Below, piece by piece: positions 16,545-25,381 of a DNA stretch of 64,000 nucleotides. Made by a program: the position numbers and the translations under genes. Numbering within the stretch: the first letter of the stretch is position 1; each line of letters opens with the position of its first letter. Source of the stretch: Pseudomonas sp. PB101 (GTDB lineage: Bacteria > Pseudomonadota > Gammaproteobacteria > Pseudomonadales > Pseudomonadaceae). The DNA lies in the NCBI RefSeq assembly GCF_009764265.1, contig NZ_RWIR01000051.1, positions 1-64,000 on the forward strand. The letters run 5' to 3'. The notes under the pieces were generated by a model. The model did not search any database. It was not told where the DNA came from and saw only the letters and a program-made list of their open reading frames with translations.

Positions 16545-18455
16545 ATGATCAAACAGTCGTTGTTTGTACCGCTCGCAGGATGCTTGCTCGCGATGGCATG
16601 CGCCCAGGCGAACGCCGCGCCCAATCCTTACACTAACTTTGTGGTCTTCGGAGACAGCCTCAACGACGCCGGGACCTTTGCCGACACCGGCGGGCCTGCG
16701 GGGGCGACGCAGCGCTATACCAACCGGACGGGGCCGGTATACCTGGATGGCAGCGGTGAAGTCCGCTCGCTCAACTCCACGCAGATACTGGGTGGAAAAC
16801 TGGGTTACTCGGCGGACCAGACCGCGTCATCTTCTTCGGCCGTGCGCGCCAACAACGGCCAGCCCGACGGCAATAACTGGGCCGTCGGCGGTTACCGCAC
16901 CGATCAGATTCTGGATTCGATCACCAGCACGTCCGCCACTGGCGAACGCACTCGGGCCGGCTATCTTCCATCGAACAACTTCCGCGCCGACCCGAACGCG
17001 CTGTATTACCTGTCAGGTGGCGGTAACGACTTCCTGCAAGGTCGCGTCACCAGCCTGCCCCAAGCCAGTGCCGCCGCCGACCGACTGGCCGACAGCGTGC
17101 AGACGCTGCAAACCGCCGGCGCCAAATACGTCATGGTCTGGTTGCTGCCCGATATCGGCTTTACCCCGGCGTTCAACGGCACCCCGCTGCAGGCCTTCAC
17201 GTCCCAGCTCAGCGCCCAGTTCAACACTGAACTGGTGAGCCGGCTGCAAAACATCAATGCCGAAATCATCCCGCTCAACATTCCGGTACTGCTCAAGGAG
17301 ACGTTCGCCAACCCCGCGCAGTTTGGCCTGGCCACCGACCAGAACCTCATCGCCACCTGTTTCAGCGGCAACGGTTGCACCGAGAATGCCCGCTACGGCA
17401 TCAACAGCGCCACGCCGGACCCGACCAAGCTGATCTACAACGACTCGGTGCATCCCACCGAAGCCGGGCAGCGTCTGATTGCGGACTATGCGTATTCCCT
17501 GCTGGCGGCGCCGTGGGAGCTGACCTTGCTGCCGGAAATGGCCCAGGGCACCGTGCGCGCGCATCAGGATGAACTGCGCAACCAGTGGCTGGCCGATTGG
17601 GAAAACTGGCAGGGTGTCGGTCAATGGCGAGCCATTGTCAGCGGCGGCGGACAGCACCAGGACTTTGACAGTCAGGACAGCGCGGTCAGTGCCGACGGCA
17701 ACGGAGCCAACCTGAACATCGGTGGCAGCTACCGTATCGATGATGCCTGGCGCGTCGGCTTGGCGGCCGGTTTCTATAACCAGAAACTCGAGGCCGGCAG
17801 CAACGACTCCGACTACAAGCTCAACACCTACCTGGGCACGGCATTCGCTCAATACCAGCAAAACCGTGTCTGGGCTGACCTGGCGTTGACCGCCGGGCAT
17901 CTGGATTACGACAGCCTCAAGCGCAAGTTCCAGCTGGGCGTCAACGAACGCGGTGAAAAAGGCGATACCAGTGGCTACGTCGAGGCCTTCAGCGCTCGCC
18001 TGGGTTACGACATTGCCCAACAAGCCAGCAGCCCTTGGCATGTGTCGCCGTTTATCAGCGCTGATTTCTCCAAGGCGAAAGTCGACGGCTACTCGGAGGA
18101 CGGCAACAACTCCACGGCGCTGACCTTTGCCGACCAGGAAGTGATTTCCCGTCGCCTGGGCGCTGGCCTGCAGGGCAAGTACCAGATCACCCCGCAAACC
18201 CAGGTGTTCGGCGAGGCGGCAATCGAGCGTGAGTACAACGACGATACCCAGGACGTGGGCATCAACCTCAACACCTTGCCGAACAACCAGTTCACACTGG
18301 AAGGCTACACCCCGCAAAGCCACTTGCAACGCGTGAACCTGGGGGTGAGCCACAACCTCACCCGCGACCTGGCATTGCGCGCCAGCTATAACATCCGCAA
18401 GGACGACGACTTCACCCAACAGGGCATCAACGTAGGGGTTGCGCTGGACTTCTGA
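16545..18455 (+). CDS. estA: GDSL esterase autotransporter EstA
   Basis: Outer-membrane autotransporter esterase; in P. aeruginosa the orthologue affects rhamnolipid production and motility. The 636-residue protein has a signal peptide (to about residue 25, AQANA), the GDSL nucleophile motif FGDSLNDAG, GGGND oxyanion motif, the catalytic Asp-x-x-His in NDSVHPTEAG near residue 310, and a C-terminal beta-barrel domain (about 340-636) ending in Leu-Asp-Phe, the outer-membrane insertion signal. It sits between the split trp operons, the place where P. aeruginosa carries its R/F pyocins. Confidence 0.93.
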   Translation: MIKQSLFVPLAGCLLAMACAQANAAPNPYTNFVVFGDSLNDAGTFADTGGPAGATQRYTNRTGPVYLDGSGEVRSLNSTQILGGKLGYSADQTASSSSAVRANNGQPDGNNWAVGGYRTDQILDSITSTSATGERTRAGYLPSNNFRADPNALYYLSGGGNDFLQGRVTSLPQASAAADRLADSVQTLQTAGAKYVMVWLLPDIGFTPAFNGTPLQAFTSQLSAQFNTELVSRLQNINAEIIPLNIPVLLKETFANPAQFGLATDQNLIATCFSGNGCTENARYGINSATPDPTKLIYNDSVHPTEAGQRLIADYAYSLLAAPWELTLLPEMAQGTVRAHQDELRNQWLADWENWQGVGQWRAIVSGGGQHQDFDSQDSAVSADGNGANLNIGGSYRIDDAWRVGLAAGFYNQKLEAGSNDSDYKLNTYLGTAFAQYQQNRVWADLALTAGHLDYDSLKRKFQLGVNERGEKGDTSGYVEAFSARLGYDIAQQASSPWHVSPFISADFSKAKVDGYSEDGNNSTALTFADQEVISRRLGAGLQGKYQITPQTQVFGEAAIEREYNDDTQDVGINLNTLPNNQFTLEGYTPQSHLQRVNLGVSHNLTRDLALRASYNIRKDDDFTQQGINVGVALDF

Positions 18456-18467
18456 TGTGCAGGCAAT

Positions 18468-18503
18468 AAAAAACGCGGCGCCCTCACAGGCGCCGCGTTT
18501 TTT
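18468..18503. terminator. Terminator after estA
   Basis: AAAAAACGCGGCG ... CGCCGCGTTTTTT: a 13-bp perfect stem including A/T runs; can act on both strands (trpE converges). Confidence 0.9.
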
Positions 18504-18519
18504 GGTGTCCGCAAATCCC

Positions 18520-18603
18520 CTGTAGGAGCTAGCTTGCTAGCGAAGGTATGTCAGTCGACACTGTGTTGCTGACACTCCTTCGCTAGCAAGCTAGCTCCTA
18601 CAG
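18520..18603. repeat. Inverted REP pair (REPIN), GCTAGCTTGCTAGC variant
   Basis: Perfect 27-bp arms: 18520-18546 and 18577-18603 (CTGTAGGAGC... and ...GCTCCTACAG). A second short inverted repeat, TGTCAG/CTGACA, lies within the spacer. Located between estA and trpE. Confidence 0.9.
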
Positions 18604-18618
18604 TAGGTTTTGCGTGAA

Positions 18619-20100
18619 TCAGGTATTCGGGGTCTGTTCCGCCAGGGCAACGGCGCGGAACATCGCGCGGCGCTTGTTCAGGGTTTCCTCCCATTCCAGT
18701 GCCGGCACCGAGTCGGCGACGATGCCGCCACCGGCCTGCACATGCAGTTCGCCGTTCTTGATCACCGCCGTGCGGATCGCAATGGCGGTGTCCATGTTGC
18801 CGTTCCAGGCGAAGTAACCGACCGCGCCACCGTAGACGCCACGCTTGACCGGCTCCAGCTCGTCGATGATTTCCATCGCGCGAATCTTTGGTGCGCCGGA
18901 CAAGGTGCCCGCCGGCAGAATCGCTCGCAGTGCGTCCATCGCCGTCAGCCCGGCCTTCAATTGCCCGGTGACGTTGGACACGATGTGCATCACGTTGGAG
19001 TAACGCTCGATGACCATTTTCTCGGTGAGCTTCACCGAACCGATTTCCGAGACGCGACCCGTGTCGTTGCGACCGAGGTCGATCAGCATCAGGTGCTCGG
19101 CGATTTCCTTGTCGTCCGACAGCAGGTCTTTTTCCAGCGCCAGGTCAGCCTCTTCGCTGGCGCCCCGCGGACGGGTGCCGGCAATCGGGCGCACGGTGAT
19201 CAGGTTGTCTTCGACCCGCACCAGCACTTCCGGCGAACTGCCGACAACGTGGAAGTCGCCGAAGTTGAAGAAGTACATGTAGGGCGTCGGGTTGAAGCAG
19301 CGCAGCGCCCGGTACAGATCGATCGGCGCAGCCTTGAAGTCGATCGACATGCGCTGGGACGGCACGACCTGCATGCAGTCACCGGCCAGGATGTATTCCT
19401 TGATGGTGTCGACGGCTTTTTCGTAATCGCTTTGGGTGAAGCTGGAACGGAACACCGGGTCAGCCGCTTGCTGCTTGCTGAAGTCCAGGCCACGGCGCGG
19501 GGTGATCGGCTGGCGCAGTTTTTCCAACAGCTCTTCCAGGCGCGCGCGACCTTGCTCGAAAGCATCTTCCTGCGCCGGGTCGGCCAGGACGATGGCGTGC
19601 ATCTTGCCGGCCAGGTTATCGAACACCACGACAGCGTCGGAGACCATCAGCAGGATGTCCGGCACGCCCAGCGGATCCGGATTCGGGCACTTGCCCAGAC
19701 GCTTCTCCACATAACGCACGCAGTCATAACCGAAATAACCCACCAGGCCGCCGTTGAAACGTGGCAGGCCGGCAATGGTCGGCACGTTGTAGCGAGCCTT
19801 GAAGGCTTCGACGAAGGCCAGCGGGTCTTCCACGTCATGGCTTTCGGTCTCGACACCGTCGACGGTCACGCTGACGTGATGGTCGTGAACCCGCATCACG
19901 GTGCGGCACGGCAGGCCGATGATCGAGTACCGGCCCCACTTCTCGCCGCCCTGTACGGACTCCAGCAAGTAGGAATTGGGCTCGTCAGCCAGCTTCAGGT
20001 AGATCGACAGCGGCGTGTCGAAGTCAGCCAGGGTTTCACAGGCAAGCGGGATGCGGTTGTAGCCGGCAGCGGCCAAACGCAGGAATTCTTCGCGGATCAT
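18619..20100 (-). CDS. trpE: Anthranilate synthase component I
   Basis: Converts chorismate to anthranilate with TrpG. The 493-residue protein carries the tryptophan-sensing motif LLES near residues 44-47, so it should be feedback-inhibited, and chorismate-binding motifs such as PAGTLSGAPKIRAMEIIDELE and GGAVGYFAWNGNMDTAIAIRT. It lies 70 bp after gph, whose last codons form a probable leader peptide. TrpE and TrpG are thus encoded about 2.5 kb apart in separate operons. Confidence 0.97.
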   Translation of the reverse strand: MIREEFLRLAAAGYNRIPLACETLADFDTPLSIYLKLADEPNSYLLESVQGGEKWGRYSIIGLPCRTVMRVHDHHVSVTVDGVETESHDVEDPLAFVEAFKARYNVPTIAGLPRFNGGLVGYFGYDCVRYVEKRLGKCPNPDPLGVPDILLMVSDAVVVFDNLAGKMHAIVLADPAQEDAFEQGRARLEELLEKLRQPITPRRGLDFSKQQAADPVFRSSFTQSDYEKAVDTIKEYILAGDCMQVVPSQRMSIDFKAAPIDLYRALRCFNPTPYMYFFNFGDFHVVGSSPEVLVRVEDNLITVRPIAGTRPRGASEEADLALEKDLLSDDKEIAEHLMLIDLGRNDTGRVSEIGSVKLTEKMVIERYSNVMHIVSNVTGQLKAGLTAMDALRAILPAGTLSGAPKIRAMEIIDELEPVKRGVYGGAVGYFAWNGNMDTAIAIRTAVIKNGELHVQAGGGIVADSVPALEWEETLNKRRAMFRAVALAEQTPNT

Positions 20101-20146
20101 GAGGTGCCTCGTGGCTTGAGGGTCGAACAGTCAGGTATGCAAACGC

Positions 20147-20215
20147 GCCGGGTAACCGGCCAGGATCAAGTCAGGCGCGCCAACGCCAGCGGGCCAGGGC
20201 CTTGATGACTTTCAT
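20147..20215 (-). promoter_or_regulatory. Probable trpE attenuator region overlapping the 3' end of gph
   Basis: The gph frame ends ...MKVIKALARWRWRA-stop (20215-20171), with two Trp codons before the stop; the internal ATG at 20215 could give a separate 14-residue leader peptide. After the stop comes the hairpin GCCGG-TTAC-CCGGC (20147-20160), then trpE at 20100. The same tail occurs before trpG (16302-16325 identical over 24 bases). Attenuation of trpE is known in P. putida; that gph codons do the sensing is my inference. Confidence 0.6.
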
Positions 20216-20989
20216 CCAGAGTTTGCGAGTGACCACCACGATGGCGTTTCCAGAAGGGGGTTGGACAGCGTCGGCCAACGTTATCTCAGCGGCCGGATCC
20301 AGGCAACCGGGAATTAGTTTGCGCAGGTCGTCGATCACCAGCGCCGGCAACTCTTCGGCGATCGGCCGGCCGTGGTTATAGCCGTAGCTCAGGGCCACGC
20401 ACTTGACCCCCGCCGCTTTCGCCGCCAGCACATCGCTGCGCGAATCACCCACGAACAACGACTGCGAAGCCGGAATGTTGGCCATCTTCATCACGAAAAA
20501 CAGCGCGGCCGGATCGGGTTTTTTCTGTGGCAGGGTGTCGCCGCCGATGATCCAGCGGAAATAACGGCCGATCTTCATCTGATCCAGCAACGGTGCGACG
20601 AAACGCTCCGGTTTGTTGGTGATCAGTGCCATCTCGACACCCTGCTTTTTCAGCCATTTGAGGGTGTCGCGCACACCGGGGTAAACCACGGTCAACTCAT
20701 GGCTCTCGCCATATGCCTGCATGAAATACTCCAGCGCCCGTTCGGCCTCGACGTCATCGACCGCCGAATGATCGATAGCGCCAGCCAGCGCACGTCGCAC
20801 CAGTACCGGCGCGCCATTGCCGACCCATTCGCGCACAGCTTCCAGGCCGGCAGGTTGGCGACCGAGGTTGAGCAGCATCTTGTCCACAGCCACTGCCAGG
20901 TCCGGCACCGAGTCGATCAACGTACCGTCCAGATCGAACATCACCAGCCGTGGCAGTTGCCCCGGGAACAGCTGCTCAAAGCCACTCAT
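20171..20989 (-). CDS. gph: Phosphoglycolate phosphatase (HAD family)
   Basis: Removes 2-phosphoglycolate. The 272-residue protein has the HAD motif I VMFDLDGTLIDS (residues 17-28), motif II ITNKP and motif III/IV KKPDPAALFF ... FVGDSRSDVLAAKAAG. It overlaps rpe by 4 bp, forming rpe-gph-trpE on the minus strand. Its C-terminal tail, after residue ~245, goes beyond the HAD fold and ends ARWRWRA; this tail seems to double as the trpE leader. Confidence 0.94.
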   Translation of the reverse strand: MSGFEQLFPGQLPRLVMFDLDGTLIDSVPDLAVAVDKMLLNLGRQPAGLEAVREWVGNGAPVLVRRALAGAIDHSAVDDVEAERALEYFMQAYGESHELTVVYPGVRDTLKWLKKQGVEMALITNKPERFVAPLLDQMKIGRYFRWIIGGDTLPQKKPDPAALFFVMKMANIPASQSLFVGDSRSDVLAAKAAGVKCVALSYGYNHGRPIAEELPALVIDDLRKLIPGCLDPAAEITLADAVQPPSGNAIVVVTRKLWMKVIKALARWRWRA

Positions 20990-21660
20990 GGGCGAGCCAG
21001 CGCCAGTTCGGAACGCATCTTGTCGATGACTTCCTGATAGTTCGGCGCATTGAAGATGGCCGAGCCGGCGACGAAGGTGTCAGCGCCAGCCGCAGCGATT
21101 TCACGAATGTTGTTCACGTTCACGCCGCCGTCGATTTCCAGGCGAATGTCACGGCCCGAAGCATCGATCAACGCCCGCGCTTCGCGCAGCTTGTCGAGGG
21201 TGCCGGGGATGAACTTCTGCCCGCCGAAGCCCGGGTTGACGCTCATCAGCAGGATCATGTCGACCTTGTCCATCACGTACTTGAGCACGTCCAGCGGGGT
21301 CGCCGGATTGAACACCAGGCCCGACTTGCAGCCGCCTTCGCGGATCAGTTGCAGGGAACGGTCGACGTGCTGCGTGGCTTCCGGGTGGAAGGTGATGTAG
21401 GTCGCGCCGGCTTCGATGAAGTCACCGACGATGCGATCCACCGGGCTGACCATCAGGTGCGCGTCGATCGGCGCGGTCACGCCGTACTTGCGCAATGCCG
21501 CGCAGACCATCGGGCCGATGGTCAGGTTCGGTACGTAGTGGTTGTCCATGACATCGAAGTGCACGAAGTCGGCGCCGGCGGCCAGGACGTTGTCCACTTC
21601 TTCGCCCAGGCGGGCGAAGTCGGCGGAGAGAATCGACGGAGCAATTACGAAGGGCTGCAT
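20986..21660 (-). CDS. rpe: Ribulose-phosphate 3-epimerase
   Basis: Interconverts ribulose-5-phosphate and xylulose-5-phosphate in the pentose phosphate pathway. The 224-residue TIM barrel shows APSILSADFARLGEEV, HFDVMDNHYVPNLTIGP (metal-binding His/Asp) and SVNPGFGGQKF. ATG at 21660 (MQPFVIAPS) follows an AAGGTG SD; the frame is open to 21726. The rpe, gph, trpE order is the usual one in Pseudomonas. Confidence 0.97.
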   Translation of the reverse strand: MQPFVIAPSILSADFARLGEEVDNVLAAGADFVHFDVMDNHYVPNLTIGPMVCAALRKYGVTAPIDAHLMVSPVDRIVGDFIEAGATYITFHPEATQHVDRSLQLIREGGCKSGLVFNPATPLDVLKYVMDKVDMILLMSVNPGFGGQKFIPGTLDKLREARALIDASGRDIRLEIDGGVNVNNIREIAAAGADTFVAGSAIFNAPNYQEVIDKMRSELALARP

Positions 21661-21740
21661 GACGCACCTTTTCTGAGCAGAATCACGATGGCGCGCATTG
21701 TATACCTCATGCTTTGACGCGCGCACCGTGAGCGCGATGA

Positions 21741-22889
21741 TCAGTAGGCAGCGCGGTAGATCTTCTCGATATCGATCGCGCTCAATTTGCGCGGATTGTT
21801 GCGCATCAAGCGCTCAATGCCCGCGGCTTCCACGGCCATGGCAGGAATGGCGTCCTCCGGCACTCCGAAGCTGCGCAGGCCGGACGGGATTTCCACCGCC
21901 GCGCACAACTCGCTCATGGCCTCCACGGCTTTGTCGGCCGCTTCGTTGGCACTCAGATGAGCGGTCATCACTCCCATGGCCTCGGCAATATCCTGCATGC
22001 GTTCGATGCAGGCCATCTTGTTCCAAGTCATGACATAGGGCAGTAGCAAGGCATTGCTGACGCCATGGGCGATGTTGAAGCGCCCGCCCAATGGATACGC
22101 CAGCGCATGCACCGCGCCGACCCCGGCATTGCCGAACGCCATGCCGGCCATCAGGCTGGCGGTGGCCATGTCTTCGCGGGCTTGCAGGTTCGACGGGTTG
22201 GCGTAGGCCTTGGGCAGGGCCTTGGCGATCAGCTTGATGGCGCCGATGGCCAGGGCATCGGTAATCGGCGACGCGTTGATCGACAGATAGGACTCGATGG
22301 CATGCACCAGCGCATCGACGCCGCTGGCCGCCGTGACGCTGCGCGGACAGGTCAGGGTCATTTGCGGACTGACCAGCGCCACGTCCGGCAATAGATAGTC
22401 GCTGACGATGCCCTTTTTCAGTTGCGCAACCTTGTCGGAAAGGATGGCAACGTTGGTCACTTCCGACCCAGTGCCGGCGGTGGTCGGGATGGCGATCAGC
22501 GGCGGGCCTTTGCGCGGCACCTGATCGATACCGAACAAGTCCTCCAGCGCGCCGTGGTACCCGGCATAGGCTGCAACGCTCTTGGCAATGTCGATGGCAC
22601 TGCCGCCGCCCAGACCGATCAAGCCGTCATGCCCGCCGTCGCGGTACACCTGCATGCAATCTTCGACGATGGCGATTTCCGGGTCCGGCAGGACTCGGTC
22701 GAAAATCTCGTAGCTGCGTTCGCCCAGTTGCGCCAGCGCCAGTTCCACCGTGCCGGATTTCACTAAAGCGGCATCGGTAACGATCAACGGGTTATCGATG
22801 TCCAGACGCGCCAGCTCGGCGGACAGTTGCTCGATGGCACCTGCGCCGGTGATCAGTTTGTGAGCGATTTTGAAAGAGGAAAGACTCAT
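21741..22889 (-). CDS. Iron-containing alcohol dehydrogenase
   Basis: Group III (Fe-type) alcohol dehydrogenase of unknown substrate. The 382-residue protein has the NAD-binding GGGSAIDIAKSVAAY (residues ~95-110) and the metal-binding histidines in VHALAYPLGGRFNIAHGVSNALLLP. The gene lies just downstream of the polyamine-type ABC transporter, separated by a REPIN, so a role in oxidising or reducing a product of the imported compound is possible but unproven. Confidence 0.85.
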   Translation of the reverse strand: MSLSSFKIAHKLITGAGAIEQLSAELARLDIDNPLIVTDAALVKSGTVELALAQLGERSYEIFDRVLPDPEIAIVEDCMQVYRDGGHDGLIGLGGGSAIDIAKSVAAYAGYHGALEDLFGIDQVPRKGPPLIAIPTTAGTGSEVTNVAILSDKVAQLKKGIVSDYLLPDVALVSPQMTLTCPRSVTAASGVDALVHAIESYLSINASPITDALAIGAIKLIAKALPKAYANPSNLQAREDMATASLMAGMAFGNAGVGAVHALAYPLGGRFNIAHGVSNALLLPYVMTWNKMACIERMQDIAEAMGVMTAHLSANEAADKAVEAMSELCAAVEIPSGLRSFGVPEDAIPAMAVEAAGIERLMRNNPRKLSAIDIEKIYRAAY

Positions 22890-23000
22890 GTGCGCAGCCT
22901 CTTATAGGTAGGGGAGCTGGGCACAATAGTAGCTGGGGATTGGGGTTTGTCTGCCATTCAGGCCATGAATGACCGGACCTGCCGAAAACTGCCAAAAACA

Positions 23001-23104
23001 CCTGTAGGAGCGAGCCTGCTCGCGATGAACCCGAGAACGCCGCGGGGTGTCAGGTATCCCGCGTTATCGTTGACGTTCATCGCGAGCAGGCTCGCTCCTA
23101 CAGG
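23001..23104. repeat. Inverted REP pair (REPIN), GAGCGAGCCTGCTCGCGA variant
   Basis: Arms 23001-23030 (CCTGTAGGAGCGAGCCTGCT...) and 23075-23104, perfect inverted copies over 30 bp with a 44-base spacer. Confidence 0.9.
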
Positions 23105-23112
23105 GTGCGGTG

Positions 23113-23937
23113 TCAGACCTGCGCGGTACGCAGTTTTTCGCTACGCCCACGCAGCCACTCCAGGGTCAGCAGCAGGATCACCGAGAAGGCAATCAGCAGC
23201 GTCGCGGCGGCGGCGATGGTCGGACTGAGGTTCTCGCGGATACCGCTGAACATCTGCCGTGGCAGGGTTGCCTGCTCGGGACCGGCGAGGAACAGCGTCA
23301 CCACCACCTCATCGAACGACGTCGCGAAGGCAAACAGCGCGCCCGAGATCACGCCCGGCGCAATCAGCGGCAAGGTCACCCGGCGGAACGTGGTCAGCGG
23401 CGAAGCGCCCAGGCTCGCAGCGGCCCGCACCAGGTTGTGGTTGAACCCCTGCAAGGTCGCCGACACGGTGATGATCACGAACGGCACACCCAGCACCGCA
23501 TGCACCACGATCAGCGAGAAGAAGCTGTTACCCAATCCCAACGGAGCGAAGAACAGGTAGCTGGCCACGCCGATGATCACCACCGGCACCACCATCGGCG
23601 AGATCACCAGCGCCATCACCAGCGCCTTGCCGGGAAAGTCGCCGCGAGTCAGGCCAATGGCCGCCAACGTACCGAAGACCATCGCCAGCACCGTGGCCGC
23701 CGGGGCGACGATGATGCTGTTCTTCAGGGCGCGCATCCATTCCGCCGAGGCGAAGAAATCGTGGTACCACTGCAGCGAGAAGCCCTGCAGCGGGTACACC
23801 AGGAAACTGCCGGAGTTGAACGACAGCGGAATGATCACCAGCACCGGCAGGATCAGGAACAACAGAATCAAGCCGCAGAGAATCCGCAAGCTGTAGAACC
23901 ACACCCGTTCGATGGGCGACATGTAAGGACTCAGCAT
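23113..23937 (-). CDS. ABC transporter permease, PotC-like
   Basis: Inner-membrane permease of the spermidine/putrescine (PotC) family. The 274-residue protein has about six hydrophobic segments and the EAA-type cytoplasmic loop ASLGASPLTTFRRVTLPLIAPGVISG that docks the ATPase. Last gene of the four-gene transporter operon, 12 bp after the other permease. Substrate inferred only from the family. Confidence 0.9.
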   Translation of the reverse strand: MLSPYMSPIERVWFYSLRILCGLILLFLILPVLVIIPLSFNSGSFLVYPLQGFSLQWYHDFFASAEWMRALKNSIIVAPAATVLAMVFGTLAAIGLTRGDFPGKALVMALVISPMVVPVVIIGVASYLFFAPLGLGNSFFSLIVVHAVLGVPFVIITVSATLQGFNHNLVRAAASLGASPLTTFRRVTLPLIAPGVISGALFAFATSFDEVVVTLFLAGPEQATLPRQMFSGIRENLSPTIAAAATLLIAFSVILLLTLEWLRGRSEKLRTAQV

Positions 23938-23949
23938 TTCGTTCTCCCC

Positions 23950-25197
23950 TTAGCTCAGGCGCAGGCGGCTCGCGCCCACCAGCCAGCTGTAAATCAGATA
24001 AAGCACGACCGTCGCCAACAGCAGCAGCCCACCGAGTGCGGTCGCCATGCCCCAGTTGATGCTGGTGTTGGTATAGAAGGCGACGAAGTAGCTGACCATT
24101 TGATCGTTCGGGCTGCCCAGCAATGCCGGGGTGATGTAGTAGCCGATGGCGAGGATGAACACCAACAGGCAACCGGCGCCGACACCGGCATAGGTCTGCG
24201 GGAAGTACACCCGCCAGAAGCTGGCGAACGGATGGCAGCCGAGGGAAATCGCGGCGCGCATGTAAGTCGGCGAGATGCCTTTCATCACGCTGTAGATCGG
24301 CAGGATCATGAATGGCAGCAGGATGTGCACCATCGAGATGTAGACGCCGACGCGGTTGAACACCAGTTCGATCGGCTTATCGATGATGCCCATGGCCATC
24401 AGGCCGCTGTTGATCAGGCCGCCCGATTGCAGCAACACGATCCACGCCGCGACCCGCACCAGGATCGAGGTCCAGAACGGCAGCAACACCAGGATCATCA
24501 GCAGGTTGCTCTGCCGCGATGGCAGGTTCGCCAGCAGGTAAGCCAATGGGTACGCCAGCACCAGGCAGATCACGGTAATGATCAGGCCCATCCAGAAGGT
24601 GCGGGCGAAGATGTCGAGGTAGATCGCCTGATCCGGAGTGGCCGGAGCGATTTCGCCGAGGTCGTCGATGCGGTGATCGACAGCCGCCAGCAGGTAATAC
24701 GGGGTGATGCTGCTGGTGTTGCGGCGTACCGCTTGCCAGTAGGCCGGGTCGCCCCAGCGCTCGTCGAGGCCTTCCAGCGCTTCTTTATAGGAGGCCGGTT
24801 CAGTGGCAAGCGGCAAGGCGCGGGCGGTTTTGGTCAGCAGGCTGCGGTAGCCGGCCAGTTCCATGTTCAGGCGCTTGGACAGATCGCCCAGGGTCTGATT
24901 CTTGCGAGCCTCGGCGAGGTCTTCAGCCGCTGCTTTGTAAACCGGTTCAGCGGGCAGGCCACGGCCGTCCCAACTGGCGATGGCGGTCACGGTGCGCGGC
25001 ATGCCGCCGACCACTTCCGGGTTGCCAACGCTTTTGTAGAGCAGCGCCACGATCGGCACCAGGAACACCAGCAACAGAAACAGCACCAGCGGCGCGATCA
25101 GCGCCTGGGCCTTCCAGCGGTTGACCCGCTCGGCGTGCTTGAGCCGCTGCTTCAAGGTGGGGCTGGTGCCCTCGTTCAGGGGAACGGCGATAGCCAT
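23950..25197 (-). CDS. ABC transporter permease, PotB-like, with enlarged periplasmic insert
   Basis: 415 residues against about 285 for E. coli PotB. After the first membrane helix (about residues 31-54) comes a hydrophilic insert of about 140 residues, then the standard permease core with the EAA-like motif AISLGCHPFASFWRVYFPQTYAGVGAG. The insert is predicted to be periplasmic. It pairs with the PotC-like permease at 23113. Confidence 0.9.
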   Translation of the reverse strand: MAIAVPLNEGTSPTLKQRLKHAERVNRWKAQALIAPLVLFLLLVFLVPIVALLYKSVGNPEVVGGMPRTVTAIASWDGRGLPAEPVYKAAAEDLAEARKNQTLGDLSKRLNMELAGYRSLLTKTARALPLATEPASYKEALEGLDERWGDPAYWQAVRRNTSSITPYYLLAAVDHRIDDLGEIAPATPDQAIYLDIFARTFWMGLIITVICLVLAYPLAYLLANLPSRQSNLLMILVLLPFWTSILVRVAAWIVLLQSGGLINSGLMAMGIIDKPIELVFNRVGVYISMVHILLPFMILPIYSVMKGISPTYMRAAISLGCHPFASFWRVYFPQTYAGVGAGCLLVFILAIGYYITPALLGSPNDQMVSYFVAFYTNTSINWGMATALGGLLLLATVVLYLIYSWLVGASRLRLS

Positions 25198-25281
25198 GAC
25201 GTACTCCGCAAATCTTTGATCGTTACAGAGGTGGCGCTTGTTGAGGGCAAGGCCACCTCTGTTCTGGATAACAACTCATCA

Positions 25282-25374
25282 CCTGTAGGAGCCTGGCTTG
25301 CCAGCGATGAACGATAACGGGGTCTGGCTGATACACCGTGTCGCCCGGATCGCTGGCAAGCCAGCTCCTACAGG
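25282..25374. repeat. Inverted REP pair (REPIN) inside the transporter operon
   Basis: Left arm 25282-25308 and right arm 25349-25374 (CCTGTAGGAGC-TGGCTTGCCAGCGAT type), one base different in length. It lies between the substrate-binding protein gene and the permease genes, so it is probably transcribed. Confidence 0.88.
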
Positions 25375-25381
25375 CGAAGCA

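Noticed and set aside
23110..25317. 735-codon plus-strand frame opposite the transporter genes
   Set aside because: It is a GC-rich shadow of the two permease genes, full of His, Gln and Arg repeats, a pattern produced by antisense of Pseudomonas codons.
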